Assembly (NCBI GenBank): GCA_017409475.1
Contig: JAFQSP010000003.1
Location: forward strand, 248,001-312,000
DNA length: 64,000 nt
Origin: Clostridia bacterium
GTDB lineage: Bacteria > Bacillota > Clostridia > Oscillospirales > Acutalibacteraceae
Direction of reading: 5' to 3'
Part shown: piece by piece, positions 16,176 through 25,113 of the stretch
How the letters are laid out: each line of letters opens with the position of its first letter
Numbering within the stretch: position 1 is the first letter of the stretch
The notes under the pieces: model-generated
Told to the model about the DNA's origin: nothing
Database searches by the model: none
Seen by the model: only the letters and a program-made list of their open reading frames with translations
Made by a program: the position numbers and the translations under genes

Positions 16176-17882
16176 TTAGTTTTCCTCTAAATAAATAAAC
16201 ATATCCTCAATTCTATAGAATTCGTCCTTTTTGTTCTTTTCCTTCCATTTGCGACGATATTTGTCGAGCCATTCCTTTGTATCGGTAATTCGTACAATAT
16301 CTTGATTAAACATTTTTGCTGAAAGTTCACCCATTACGCAGACACCCTCGGCAGCAATAAGCATTTCCTGACGATATTCGTCATTTATCCATTTTACATC
16401 CTCAAGCTTTTGCTTAATAGAAAGATATTCATTTTGAATTGCATTAATATTACCGATTACTGAACGATTATAGTAAAACTTAGAATCATAGCGGTACTCA
16501 ATATAATTGCTGCAAAAATGAAACCAGTTCATCTTTTCATGAAGTATACTCAATTCTTTGAGAATCTGAAATCCATTATCGTTTTCATAAAGAATGCTGT
16601 TAACAGCATCATAAAATTCATCGTTAATTTCGGTTGAAGCGTCCCATGATTTAGCCGCGCCAAGAACGGTTCCGTACATAGCAAGTTCAATTGAGCAAGG
16701 ATTTCCCCAATCACCCCAGTTTGTATTTAAAACGCCTATTGCCTTATTTTCACGGCCAAGGTTAATCATATTAGTTATATTGTTTTCTTCAACAATTACG
16801 TTTTCGCAAAGGCGACTCCATGAAGATGTACCCGGACAAACAATTTGCTTAACCCCCATTTTACCGAATTTTACAATCGGATCAGCATCAGGATGTTCAT
16901 CATAACACCAGCTGAGGAAATAAGTATCCTTCGGCATATTCTTAATTACATCAGGATCATTCAAAAGCAACGAATCAGCCCATAGCATCGCCTTTTTACC
17001 AAGCGAGTTAACATGCTTAATTAGTTTGTTAACGAAGTCTATGTGAATCATTCCAACATCATTCTGGCCATCATCCAATTTTTTAAGATCAAATGTTTCG
17101 TCACAACAAATATTGAAAATATCGCTATCGAAATTATCTGAATATCGGTCAATCATCCCGGTAATAAGCTTAACGCTTTCGTCGAGTAAGGGATTAATAG
17201 TATGATGCATCATTCTCTCATACCAGAAGTTGCTATCAGGATGATAATCCTTTAAAATGCAAAGATGCTTATATTTGTCCTGCTGTAATAATTCGTAAAG
17301 ATGTCCAAAGGTAGAAAGCGAAGGAATGAAATCGATGAAATTTTTCTTACAATATGCGTCAAGCTCACGCATTTCTTCCTTAGTAATGTATCCGGTATAC
17401 TCGATAATGTTCTTATATTCCTCTAATTCAAATGTATGTTCAACATAAAGCTGTAATGAATTTATCTTATAATATGCTAAATTGTCAATGAGCTTTTTCA
17501 ATGTCGAGACAGTAGGAATTTTCCCGCGTGTAACATCGTGATAATATCCGCGATATTCAAAATCGGGCTTATCGTAAATATGTAAGCAAGGCACATTTTC
17601 TTCCCTGAAAATTTGCCTTAAAGTTTGAATAGCATAAAATGCACCTGCACTATCCCTTGCTCTGATACTAATTGAATCGGTATTGATGATTAGTTCATAT
17701 TCTTCCTTGCCCATATCAACCGTTTCAATTATAACCGGCGAACCATCAACTGAGCAGTTAAAGAAAGAAAGCGCTTCAATTAGTCTAATATCACAATTTA
17801 AGTTGCTAATATTAAGCGATTTATTCGCTAAAAAACCGTCCTTTATATTAAGTGATTTTACTTGAGGCATTAGTTTAATCAT
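16176..17882 (-). CDS. GH20-type beta-N-acetylhexosaminidase, cytosolic
   Basis: A glycoside hydrolase family 20-like protein of about 568 residues. An N-terminal GH20b-like domain (to about 105) with SAGAFYAIQTLRQIF leads into a TIM barrel starting YRGYYHDVTRGKIPT. The catalytic D-E pair is in FNICCDETFDLK (near D264-E265 counting from the upstream ATG), and the product WADS and NWGDWGN segments fit the barrel. There is no signal peptide, so it should act on imported amino-sugar oligomers or muropeptide-derived material. ATG at 17882 has GGGTG 6 bases upstream; another ATG at 17891 overlaps that RBS. It is a single-gene unit between two terminators inside the spoIVB-spo0A region. Confidence 0.78.
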   Translation of the reverse strand: MIKLMPQVKSLNIKDGFLANKSLNISNLNCDIRLIEALSFFNCSVDGSPVIIETVDMGKEEYELIINTDSISIRARDSAGAFYAIQTLRQIFREENVPCLHIYDKPDFEYRGYYHDVTRGKIPTVSTLKKLIDNLAYYKINSLQLYVEHTFELEEYKNIIEYTGYITKEEMRELDAYCKKNFIDFIPSLSTFGHLYELLQQDKYKHLCILKDYHPDSNFWYERMMHHTINPLLDESVKLITGMIDRYSDNFDSDIFNICCDETFDLKKLDDGQNDVGMIHIDFVNKLIKHVNSLGKKAMLWADSLLLNDPDVIKNMPKDTYFLSWCYDEHPDADPIVKFGKMGVKQIVCPGTSSWSRLCENVIVEENNITNMINLGRENKAIGVLNTNWGDWGNPCSIELAMYGTVLGAAKSWDASTEINDEFYDAVNSILYENDNGFQILKELSILHEKMNWFHFCSNYIEYRYDSKFYYNRSVIGNINAIQNEYLSIKQKLEDVKWINDEYRQEMLIAAEGVCVMGELSAKMFNQDIVRITDTKEWLDKYRRKWKEKNKKDEFYRIEDMFIYLEEN

Positions 17883-17957
17883 AGCATACACCCGAGTTTT
17901 AAATGTTTGATATTATTATTACAGAATTAATAAATGTTGTCAATTAATACTAAAATT

Positions 17958-17996
17958 AATATGCACCTTAATTTAATCTCAATTAAGATGCATATT
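17958..17996 (-). terminator. Terminator after spoIVB
   Basis: A 16-base stem (17958-17973/17981-17996) with one G-U pair on the minus strand and a 7-base loop, followed by AATTTTAG. It ends the spoIVB transcript before the GH20 gene. Confidence 0.75.
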
Positions 17997-18010
17997 ATCA
18001 ATTTTTATGA

Positions 18011-19162
18011 TCAATCCAAAGCAGTTTCCAACATATTTTCCGCAAAAATACCATAACCACTTGACGTATCATTTACAAGAACATGGGTCACCGCGCCGAT
18101 GAGTTTGCCGTTCTGTAAAATAGGCGCTCCGCTCATCCCTTGAATTATTCCACCTGTTTTTTCTAAAAGCTCTTCATCGATAATTTTAATAATCAGATTT
18201 TTGGTTTTTTCATTATAATTAATTTTTTTAATTTCGCAATCATAATATCTGCACTCTTCACCGTTTAATGATAAATATATCTGGGCATTTGCCTTTTTTA
18301 TTTTACTTGATGAACCAATTTCAACCAATTCTCCGCTATATTCAATTCCATTAAAATAAACGCCGTTATCCGAGTTTTTTATAATTTCACCTATATTCTC
18401 GTGTGATAAATTACCGCTAATATCCCCAACAACTCCATCTACCGAACGCGAAACAACAAAGTTGTCCACCTCGCAAATCGCACCCTCATTTAAGGGAATT
18501 AGAACATTGGTCTCATTATCATAAATTCCATGACCTAACCCGGCTGTAACACCTGTTTCTTTAATATAAAAGGTTGCCGTACCGATTCCCGCTAAACTGT
18601 CCTTTATCCATATTCCAAGCTTTTTGCAATTATCGGTTGCGCAAACAACAGAATATGCAATTGTTTTGTATTTTTTATTATTTCTTTCATAAACTATTTT
18701 TAGCTTTTCATCTGAATTTTTTACAATTCTTTCAATATCGGCATTAGAAAGTATTTCTTCATCGTTTATTGATATTATAATATCACCTTTTCGTAGACCG
18801 GCCTCATAGGCAGGATTCCTACTACCACTTTCTGTAAGAACCCCCGAAACAGAAGTAATTATTGAACCTGATGAATATAATTTTATCCCGAACTGATTAC
18901 CGCAAAGTACAACATTTTTTACGGCTTTATTTTTAATTGTAATATTTTTAACAGGAAATATATTTAAATATTTAAGTTCATAATTTCCATTATCGCTATT
19001 ACCTGCAACCGAACAATTTAAAGCATTATCACCAGATAATGATAAAAAATTATCTGAATAAATCGTGTTTGGTGTATTATTTGAAAGATAATATATATTT
19101 GAAAAAATATACGAGCATGTTATAAGTAGTACAACAGAAATTGTTTTAATAATTTTTTTCAT
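18011..19162 (-). CDS. spoIVB: SpoIVB serine peptidase (S55 family)
   Basis: Forespore-secreted peptidase that signals across the intermembrane space to trigger pro-sigma-K processing. The 383 residues begin with a membrane anchor/signal sequence (about 3-25), then a PDZ domain (about 90-165, YEAGLRKGDIIISIND) and the S55 domain with GLGHGI (H211) and the catalytic serine in QGMSGAPIL (S344). RBS GGCGGTGATAAA. A sigma-G-like -10, CATTTTA, lies at 19197-19191 but I see no convincing -35. recN, the usual upstream neighbour, is replaced here by a nucleoside transporter operon. Confidence 0.94.
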   Translation of the reverse strand: MKKIIKTISVVLLITCSYIFSNIYYLSNNTPNTIYSDNFLSLSGDNALNCSVAGNSDNGNYELKYLNIFPVKNITIKNKAVKNVVLCGNQFGIKLYSSGSIITSVSGVLTESGSRNPAYEAGLRKGDIIISINDEEILSNADIERIVKNSDEKLKIVYERNNKKYKTIAYSVVCATDNCKKLGIWIKDSLAGIGTATFYIKETGVTAGLGHGIYDNETNVLIPLNEGAICEVDNFVVSRSVDGVVGDISGNLSHENIGEIIKNSDNGVYFNGIEYSGELVEIGSSSKIKKANAQIYLSLNGEECRYYDCEIKKINYNEKTKNLIIKIIDEELLEKTGGIIQGMSGAPILQNGKLIGAVTHVLVNDTSSGYGIFAENMLETALD

Positions 19163-19299
19163 TTTATCACCGCCAAAAGTATTATTGACCTAAAATGAAA
19201 ATTAAAATTTAGATTATATATCTTGATTAGGAAAATTGAGCAGTTTTTTAATTATTAAAAGCAACTGTAAAAAAAATATCTAATTTTTTCAAAATTAAA

Positions 19300-19331
19300 A
19301 AGCACCGAAAAGCTGACGCTTTTCAGTGCTT
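19300..19331 (-). terminator. Terminator of the nucleoside transporter operon
   Basis: A 14-base stem (19300-19313/19318-19331), with one G-U pair on the minus strand, tetraloop, then TTTTTAATTTTG. It follows the last permease gene by about 18 bases. Confidence 0.85.
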
Positions 19332-19348
19332 AACGATTGAATATACTA

Positions 19349-20296
19349 TTATCTTTCTTCTCTAAAATACGGGAGGCCGAGACTCTTTGGCGGCTGACTG
19401 TTTTTACTGTCACGTGCGCTGGTAAAGACAAGAACGATTATCGTAACAATATAAGGTAACATTTCAAAAAGTTCTTTTGTAGCAAAACTGATGCCGGTAA
19501 TATAGCTGCTCACAATATAGAGGGCGCCAAACAAAATCGAGCCAATGATAGCTAAATTCGGCTTCCAAACGGTAAAGATTACAAGAGCTATACACAGCCA
19601 ACCAATTGCGTCAATGCAATATTCCCAGTTTCCGTTAAGATAGTCCATAATAAAGGATAATCCGCTTAAACCGGCAATTGCGGAACCGATGCAGGTAGCT
19701 GAATATCGATATAAAGATACATTTATACCGGCAGCATCAGCAGTTGCAGGGTCTTCTCCAACCGAACGTAAATTAAGACCAATTCTTGTTCTATTAAGAA
19801 CAAACGACGTTAAAAGAGCAATTATAATTGCTAAATATATCAAAATTCCATGTGAAAAGAAAATATCGCCAATAACACCTAAATCATCAGCAAAGGGTAA
19901 AGGAGTTGTAAAATAACGGCTACCTTTGCTGTAAATAGGTCCGGTTTTTGTAATCATATAATCAGAAACACCGACGCCAAATGTTGTAAGAGCAAGGCCG
20001 GTAACATTCTGATTTGTGCGAAGTGTAACGGTTAAAAAGCTGAATATAAGCCCCATAAGTGCACCACCGGCAAGGGTCGCGAGAATAGGAATTAATATCG
20101 CCAAAATCGGTGAGGCATTCATTCGCGCCTCGCTTAAATACAGATACTCTGCATAGCACCCGCATGAAGCACCAACACACATTACGCCGGGTATTCCAAG
20201 ATTAAGATGTCCCGATTTTTCGGTAATTGTTTCGCCGGTTGAACCAAACAAAAAAGTCATGCCAAGTCTAATTGCGCTGATAAGAAAGGCTAACAT
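19349..20296 (-). CDS. nupQ: Nucleoside ABC importer, permease (NupQ-like)
   Basis: Inner-membrane permease of the branched-chain/BMP-type ABC family (315 residues, about 8-9 membrane segments). The start (LTEKSGHLNLGIPGVM-like, with ETITEKSGHLNLGIPG) is a hallmark of this subfamily, as is the later VGEDPATADAAGINV coupling-loop segment, which contacts the ATPase. Its ATG overlaps the stop of the second permease gene by one base. Closest functional model: B. subtilis NupNOPQ guanosine importer. Confidence 0.9.
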   Translation of the reverse strand: MLAFLISAIRLGMTFLFGSTGETITEKSGHLNLGIPGVMCVGASCGCYAEYLYLSEARMNASPILAILIPILATLAGGALMGLIFSFLTVTLRTNQNVTGLALTTFGVGVSDYMITKTGPIYSKGSRYFTTPLPFADDLGVIGDIFFSHGILIYLAIIIALLTSFVLNRTRIGLNLRSVGEDPATADAAGINVSLYRYSATCIGSAIAGLSGLSFIMDYLNGNWEYCIDAIGWLCIALVIFTVWKPNLAIIGSILFGALYIVSSYITGISFATKELFEMLPYIVTIIVLVFTSARDSKNSQPPKSLGLPYFREER

Positions 20297-21366
20297 TAGT
20301 TATTCTCCTTTCCGCTTTTTGAAGCAACAATTTTATATTGAAGGAAAAATTCGCAGCCAATTATAAAGAATAAAATGATTCCAGTAATAATATCAGAGAT
20401 TGCGCTTGGAAGTCTGAAATCAGTAGAAACCTGATTAGCGCCATTCTGCAAAAATACGATTAAGAACGAAGTAAAAATCATAAACACGGGGTTGAATTTT
20501 GCGAGCCATGAAACCATGATAGCGGTAAAACCGCGTCCATCTACGGTTGTTGTACTGATGGTGTGATTTGTACCGCCGACAAGTAAAAGTCCTGCGATAC
20601 CGCATATTGCACCCGAGACAACAAGTGTTCTGATAATTACCTTTTTTACGTTTATACCGATATATTTAGCGGTGTTTTCGCTCTCACCTACTACAGATAT
20701 TTCATAGCCCTGCTTCGTTCTCTTTAAGTAAATATAAACAAGTACGGTTAATACAGCAACAGTAATTATATTAAGCACATACGAGTGGCCGATAACAGGT
20801 AGTCCGTACTCTTCCATCGGGGTCAAAACGCCGGAACCGTTCTTTACAAAATACTTAAGGAAAAATGCAACCAACTGAATGGCAACATAGTTCATCATAA
20901 GGGTAAAAAGCGTTTCGTTAGTATTCCAAATAGCTTTAAATATAGCAGGAATAACTGCCCAAATAATACCTGCGGCAACAGAAGCAAGAATCATTACAAT
21001 AATAAGAACAGGATAAGTTAACTTGTCACCTAAAAACATCATAACCGAAACGTTAGCAAGTCCACCGATAAGAACCTGACCTTCAGCGCCACAGTTCCAA
21101 AATCGCATTTTAAAAGCAGGTGTTACGGCCAATGAGATACAAAGTAAAATTGCGACATTTTGAGCCATGCTCCAGATACGAAGGTCAGAACCAAATACTC
21201 CATCAAACATTGATGCATAAATCTGTAACGGATTTTTATTCGTTAAAAGGGTAATAACAACAGCTGATAGGATAAGCGAGGCGATAATTGCAACAGCACG
21301 TACAAACATATTCTTGTACCATGACATTGGCTCACGCTTAACAATGTGCAAACCAAATAAGCTCAT
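20296..21366 (-). CDS. nupP: Nucleoside ABC importer, permease (NupP-like)
   Basis: Second permease (356 residues, about 8-10 membrane segments) of the same importer. The pattern FWNCGAEGQVLIGGL near residue 90 and the EAA-like loop VVGESENTAKYIGINVKK near 230 are typical of the NupP/YufP group. Translationally coupled on both sides by one-base TAATG overlaps. Confidence 0.9.
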   Translation of the reverse strand: MSLFGLHIVKREPMSWYKNMFVRAVAIIASLILSAVVITLLTNKNPLQIYASMFDGVFGSDLRIWSMAQNVAILLCISLAVTPAFKMRFWNCGAEGQVLIGGLANVSVMMFLGDKLTYPVLIIVMILASVAAGIIWAVIPAIFKAIWNTNETLFTLMMNYVAIQLVAFFLKYFVKNGSGVLTPMEEYGLPVIGHSYVLNIITVAVLTVLVYIYLKRTKQGYEISVVGESENTAKYIGINVKKVIIRTLVVSGAICGIAGLLLVGGTNHTISTTTVDGRGFTAIMVSWLAKFNPVFMIFTSFLIVFLQNGANQVSTDFRLPSAISDIITGIILFFIIGCEFFLQYKIVASKSGKENN

Positions 21367-22910
21367 TATTCACCCTCCTTTTCATCATTAGAAACCGTTT
21401 TTGTCATTAATAAGCCGATTTCTTCCTTTGTTGTATTTCTGGCGTCAACGATTCCGGTAATCGAGCCTGAGCCGATTACAAGAATTCTATCACAAAGCTC
21501 AATAAGAACATCAAGGTCCTCACCAACAAATATAACAGCAACCCCTTTTTTCTTTTGTGAATTAAGTAGGTTGTAAATGGTGTAAGATGCGCCTATATCA
21601 AGTCCACGTACAGGATACGCTGCCATAAGAACGGTTGGTGCTGAGGCAATTTCGCGTCCAACAAGAATTTTTTGAATATTGCCGCCGGAAAGTCGTCTTA
21701 CCGGTGTATTTTCGTTTGGTGTAACAACCTCTAAGTCCTCTATAATATGTAATGCTAAATCCTTGGGAGCCTTTCTTTCAAGGAAAAGTGATTTTCCCTT
21801 ATGGTAGCTGCGAAGCATCATATTTTCAACAATATCCATATTTGCGACAAGTCCCATACCAAGTCTATCCTCGGGAACAAACGAAAGCCGAACACCTAAA
21901 TCTCTAATTTGAAGAGGTGTCTTATCTCTCAAATTGTCACAAGTATTTGTTTTTGGATTGTTGTAAAGTATTTCGCCATCGTTAATATGCTGAAGCCCTG
22001 CAATTGCTTCAAGAAGCTCACGTTGTCCGGAACCTGCAATACCTGCGATACCGAGAATTTCTCCCGAACGTGCGACAAACGATATGTCGTTAAGCACCTT
22101 TTTTCCTTCGCGATTGATACAGTTAAGCCCCTTAACAACCAATCTATCCTCGCAACTTTGCGGTTCACTTCTTTCGATATTAAGCGATATTTTCTTTCCT
22201 ACCATCATCTCGGTTAGTTCAGCTTCGTTAGTGTTTGCAGTTTCAACAGTGCCCACATATTCACCCTTTCGAAGAACAGCAACCTTGTCAGATAATGATA
22301 AAACTTCATGAAGTTTATGTGTGATAATAATAATTGATTTGCCGTCTTCCTTCATTTTTCGTATAACGGCAAACAATTTTTGAGTTTCCTGGGGAGTCAA
22401 TACAGCAGTCGGCTCATCAAGTATGAGAATATCAGCTCCGCGATATAAAACCTTGATGATTTCAACGGTCTGCTTCTCTGATACAGACATTTCGTGAATC
22501 TTTTTCATTGGGTCAATGTCAAATCCGTATTTATCACTGATTTCCTTTACGCGCATTGATGCAGCTTTGAGATTGTATCTTCCCTTTTCCTTTAGACCTA
22601 AAATAATGTTTTCGGTAGCAGAAAAAACATCAATGAGCTTAAAATGCTGATGAATCATTCCAATTCCGTACTTAAAAGCATCCTTAGGCGAACGAATCGA
22701 GACCTCCTGCCCATTTATAAAAATTTCACCTTCATCGGGGAAATAGATACCCGCAATCATATTCATAAGAGTTGTTTTTCCGCTTCCGTTTTCACCTAAA
22801 ATGGAAAGAATTTCTCCACGGTTGACGATAAGATTAACATTCTTGTTAGCCATATTACCGCCAAATGATTTTGAAATATTTTTAAGTTCAATTGCAACAT
22901 TATTTGTCAA
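21366..22910 (-). CDS. nupO: Nucleoside ABC importer, duplicated ATPase (NupO-like)
   Basis: Energising subunit of the importer. The 514 residues hold two ABC domains. The first has Walker A GENGSGKTT near 39, a degenerate signature (MSVSEKQ), and Walker B LILDEPT; the second has GIAGSGQRELLE near 291, signature LSGGNIQK and the degenerate MAAYPVRGLDIG in the Walker B/D-loop position, the asymmetric layout normal for sugar/nucleoside importers. The start is TTG at 22910 with AAGGGGG 8 bases upstream; the ATG between them opens only a two-codon frame. Confidence 0.92.
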   Translation of the reverse strand: MTNNVAIELKNISKSFGGNMANKNVNLIVNRGEILSILGENGSGKTTLMNMIAGIYFPDEGEIFINGQEVSIRSPKDAFKYGIGMIHQHFKLIDVFSATENIILGLKEKGRYNLKAASMRVKEISDKYGFDIDPMKKIHEMSVSEKQTVEIIKVLYRGADILILDEPTAVLTPQETQKLFAVIRKMKEDGKSIIIITHKLHEVLSLSDKVAVLRKGEYVGTVETANTNEAELTEMMVGKKISLNIERSEPQSCEDRLVVKGLNCINREGKKVLNDISFVARSGEILGIAGIAGSGQRELLEAIAGLQHINDGEILYNNPKTNTCDNLRDKTPLQIRDLGVRLSFVPEDRLGMGLVANMDIVENMMLRSYHKGKSLFLERKAPKDLALHIIEDLEVVTPNENTPVRRLSGGNIQKILVGREIASAPTVLMAAYPVRGLDIGASYTIYNLLNSQKKKGVAVIFVGEDLDVLIELCDRILVIGSGSITGIVDARNTTKEEIGLLMTKTVSNDEKEGE

Positions 22911-22989
22911 TTCATATTCCCCCTTAAACCCTTAAAAAAATATCTTTAATCGTAAAAAAAGGTTCTTTTTTAAGTGCTTAAATAAGTAT

Positions 22990-23017
22990 AGGCGGGACAG
23001 TATTATCTGTCCCGCCT
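22990..23017 (-). terminator. Strong intercistronic hairpin after the binding-protein gene
   Basis: A perfect GC-rich 11-base stem (22990-23000/23007-23017) with a 6-base loop, 11 bases after the binding-protein stop and without a proper T-run. It is likely a leaky terminator or 3' stabiliser that raises binding-protein output over the membrane genes. Confidence 0.7.
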
Positions 23018-23027
23018 TCAGAGTTAC

Positions 23028-24302
23028 TTAAAATTCCTGGTTGAGAAGTGTGATTCCATCAATTCTAAGGTCGAAGCAAGGAGCTGAACGATATTCAGAT
23101 TCGTGGAAGTAACCATCAGCAATAACTTCTGTATCAGGTGTAAAGGCAGCGTCAGTGTCAACGTCTGCGAGGTATGTTGTTAATTCTTTACCTTCTACAG
23201 TAAAGTTCTTTGTAGCAAATACCTTGATTGTGCCGTTCTTAATATCTTCAACAGCCTTCTTAATAGCGTCGAAGGTACCTTCAGCAGCTACGTCCTGATT
23301 GATACCGGTAAGAACTACTGAACCTTCTGCGATACCGCCGCACCAGTCAGCAGCAATCTCTTCACCCTTTACATAGCTACCGATGATGTAGTTATAGTAA
23401 GGAGCCCAGTTGATAGCAGACGAAATGATGAATGTTTCGTAGCATGAATCATATGTGCTTCCGTTGTAAGAAACGTTAGGAATACCTGCCTTTTCACAAG
23501 CGCCGGGAGCACCCATTGAGTCAGCATGCTGACTGATTAGCTTGCAACCCTTAGCAATAAGAGCTTCTGCTGCGTTCTTTTCCTTCGGAGCGTCATACCA
23601 TGAACCCGTAAACTGAACGTCCATTGTTACTGTCGGGCAAACAGATTTTGCACCGAGGTAGAATGAAGTGTAACCGGATATAACTTCGGCATATGTAAAT
23701 GCGCCAACATAACCGATTTTAGCTTCTTCTGCGGTGAATTTACCGTCAGCGATCATTTCGTTAAGCTTCATACCGGCAGCTACACCTGCAAGGTAACGGC
23801 CTTCGTAGATTGAAGCAAATGCATTGTGATAATTCTTAAGATTTTCGGTGTGAGCCTTTGTACCGGTAGCGTGGCAGAACTGAACATCAGGGAATTCCTT
23901 TGCAGCCTTAATCATAAAGTCTTCATGACCGAATGAATTAGCAAAGATAATGTTACAACCTGAGTCAACAAGGTCCTTTGCAGCAACATAGCATTCGTCG
24001 CCTTCAGGAACGTTTGTCTTAACGATAACCTGACTGTCAGAAAGCTTTAATGTCTTCTGAATGGTGTCAACAGCGTTAAGGAAGTTGAGGTCGTAGGTTG
24101 AGTTTTCATCGTGTAAGCAGATGAAACCAATCTTAAATGTGCCAGGAACTTCGTAATCAACCGTCAATTCAACAGTATCGATCGGTGATTTGCTCATTCC
24201 TTTGATTTCGGGAACATCTACTTCGTTAGAATCGCTGCCGCAACCAACGAACATCCCGAGAACAAGAATTGCTGAAAGAACAAGTGCTAAAATCTTTTTC
24301 AT
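23028..24302 (-). CDS. nupN: BMP-family nucleoside-binding lipoprotein
   Basis: Surface substrate-binding lipoprotein of the importer. The 424 residues start with a lipoprotein signal peptide (KKILALVLSAILVLGMFVGC; lipobox ending at C21), followed by a BMP/Med-type domain with FKIGFICLHDENSTYDLNF, GHEDFMIKAAKEFPDVQFCHATG and YEGRYLAGVAAGMKL. RBS AGGAGG. It follows xpt by 52 bases, which points to purine nucleosides or bases as cargo. Codon use is stronger in GC-ending codons, as expected for an abundant protein. Confidence 0.92.
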   Translation of the reverse strand: MKKILALVLSAILVLGMFVGCGSDSNEVDVPEIKGMSKSPIDTVELTVDYEVPGTFKIGFICLHDENSTYDLNFLNAVDTIQKTLKLSDSQVIVKTNVPEGDECYVAAKDLVDSGCNIIFANSFGHEDFMIKAAKEFPDVQFCHATGTKAHTENLKNYHNAFASIYEGRYLAGVAAGMKLNEMIADGKFTAEEAKIGYVGAFTYAEVISGYTSFYLGAKSVCPTVTMDVQFTGSWYDAPKEKNAAEALIAKGCKLISQHADSMGAPGACEKAGIPNVSYNGSTYDSCYETFIISSAINWAPYYNYIIGSYVKGEEIAADWCGGIAEGSVVLTGINQDVAAEGTFDAIKKAVEDIKNGTIKVFATKNFTVEGKELTTYLADVDTDAAFTPDTEVIADGYFHESEYRSAPCFDLRIDGITLLNQEF

Positions 24303-24354
24303 TGTTTTTTGCCTCCTGAAATTTTAATTATTAAATGGCATGTGCCAATTTAAA

Positions 24355-24927
24355 CTAACAGAATTCTACTCCGTTTTCAACGGTCATTGACTTTATTCTT
24401 GCAAGGGATTCAACACGTATACCCAGCTCGCGAACAATGTTTCCGCCGTTTTGATATGCTTTTTCAATCAAAATTCCGGCACCAACCGTTATAGCCCCGG
24501 CATTTTTAATAAGACTTAAAAGGCCGAGTAATGCACTACCCTTTGCGAGAAAATCGTCAATTATCAAAACCCGCTCGTTTTCTTTTAAAAATTCTTTTGA
24601 AACGACAATATCGTATGTAACGCCATGAGTATATGACTCAACCTTACCCTTATATACATCAGAATAAATGTTATTCGTTTTTGTCTTCTTTGCAAAAACA
24701 ACAGGCACATTAAAATACTGGGCTACGATACAAGCTATACCAATTCCCGATGCTTCGATGGTCAGTATCTTATCAATTTTTTCATCCTTAAAACGACGAA
24801 AAAACTCCTTTCCAACTTCATTCATAAAATTGACGTCAATTTGGTGATTAACAAAGCTGTCTACCTTTAAGACATTTCCTTCGCCAATCTTCCCGTCTTT
24901 TATAATTCTGTCTTCAAGAAGTTTCAT
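24355..24927 (-). CDS. xpt: Xanthine phosphoribosyltransferase
   Basis: Salvages xanthine (and possibly guanine) to the nucleotide with PRPP. The 190 residues show LLEDRIIKDGKIGEGNVLKVDSF-type N-terminus, TIEASGIGIA, and the PRPP motif RVLIIDDFLAKGSALLGLL near residue 128. Length and motifs match Xpt of B. subtilis (about 194). First gene of the purine uptake operon. No purine riboswitch is seen upstream, unlike Bacillus xpt; an 18-base palindrome overlaps the promoter instead. Confidence 0.94.
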   Translation of the reverse strand: MKLLEDRIIKDGKIGEGNVLKVDSFVNHQIDVNFMNEVGKEFFRRFKDEKIDKILTIEASGIGIACIVAQYFNVPVVFAKKTKTNNIYSDVYKGKVESYTHGVTYDIVVSKEFLKENERVLIIDDFLAKGSALLGLLSLIKNAGAITVGAGILIEKAYQNGGNIVRELGIRVESLARIKSMTVENGVEFC

Positions 24928-25019
24928 ATTAATTCCTCATCAAAATAGATAATAATAAAACTATCTACATTTTATACTATAATTCGATTTTTTTCAATAT
25001 AGCTGATATGTAAAAAATA

Positions 25020-25057
25020 TTTATACAATTATATATTTCTTTGTCAATTATGACAAA
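25020..25057 (-). promoter_or_regulatory. xpt operon promoter with overlapping palindromic operator
   Basis: Minus-strand TTGACA (25047-25042) and TATAAA (25025-25020), spacer 16 bases. A perfect inverted repeat TTTGTCA-ATTA-TGACAAA (25040-25057) covers the -35, as a repressor site would. The cognate regulator is not identifiable here. Confidence 0.6.
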
Positions 25058-25079
25058 TATTGTGTAAAAAAAACGAATT

Positions 25080-25095
25080 ACACAAGATATTGTGT
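25080..25095 (-). repeat. Inverted repeat ACACAA-GATA-TTGTGT
   Basis: A short hairpin (ACACAA/TTGTGT) just after the stop of the gene at 25114. On the minus strand it is followed within a few bases by T8, so it may be a weak terminator; a third TTGTGT copy at 25060-25065 could instead make it part of an operator. Confidence 0.45.
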
Positions 25096-25113
25096 TTTTA
25101 TAAACAGTAAATT

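Noticed and set aside
24928..25113. Purine riboswitch upstream of xpt
   Set aside because: Searched by eye for the conserved junction and loop elements on the minus strand; none present.
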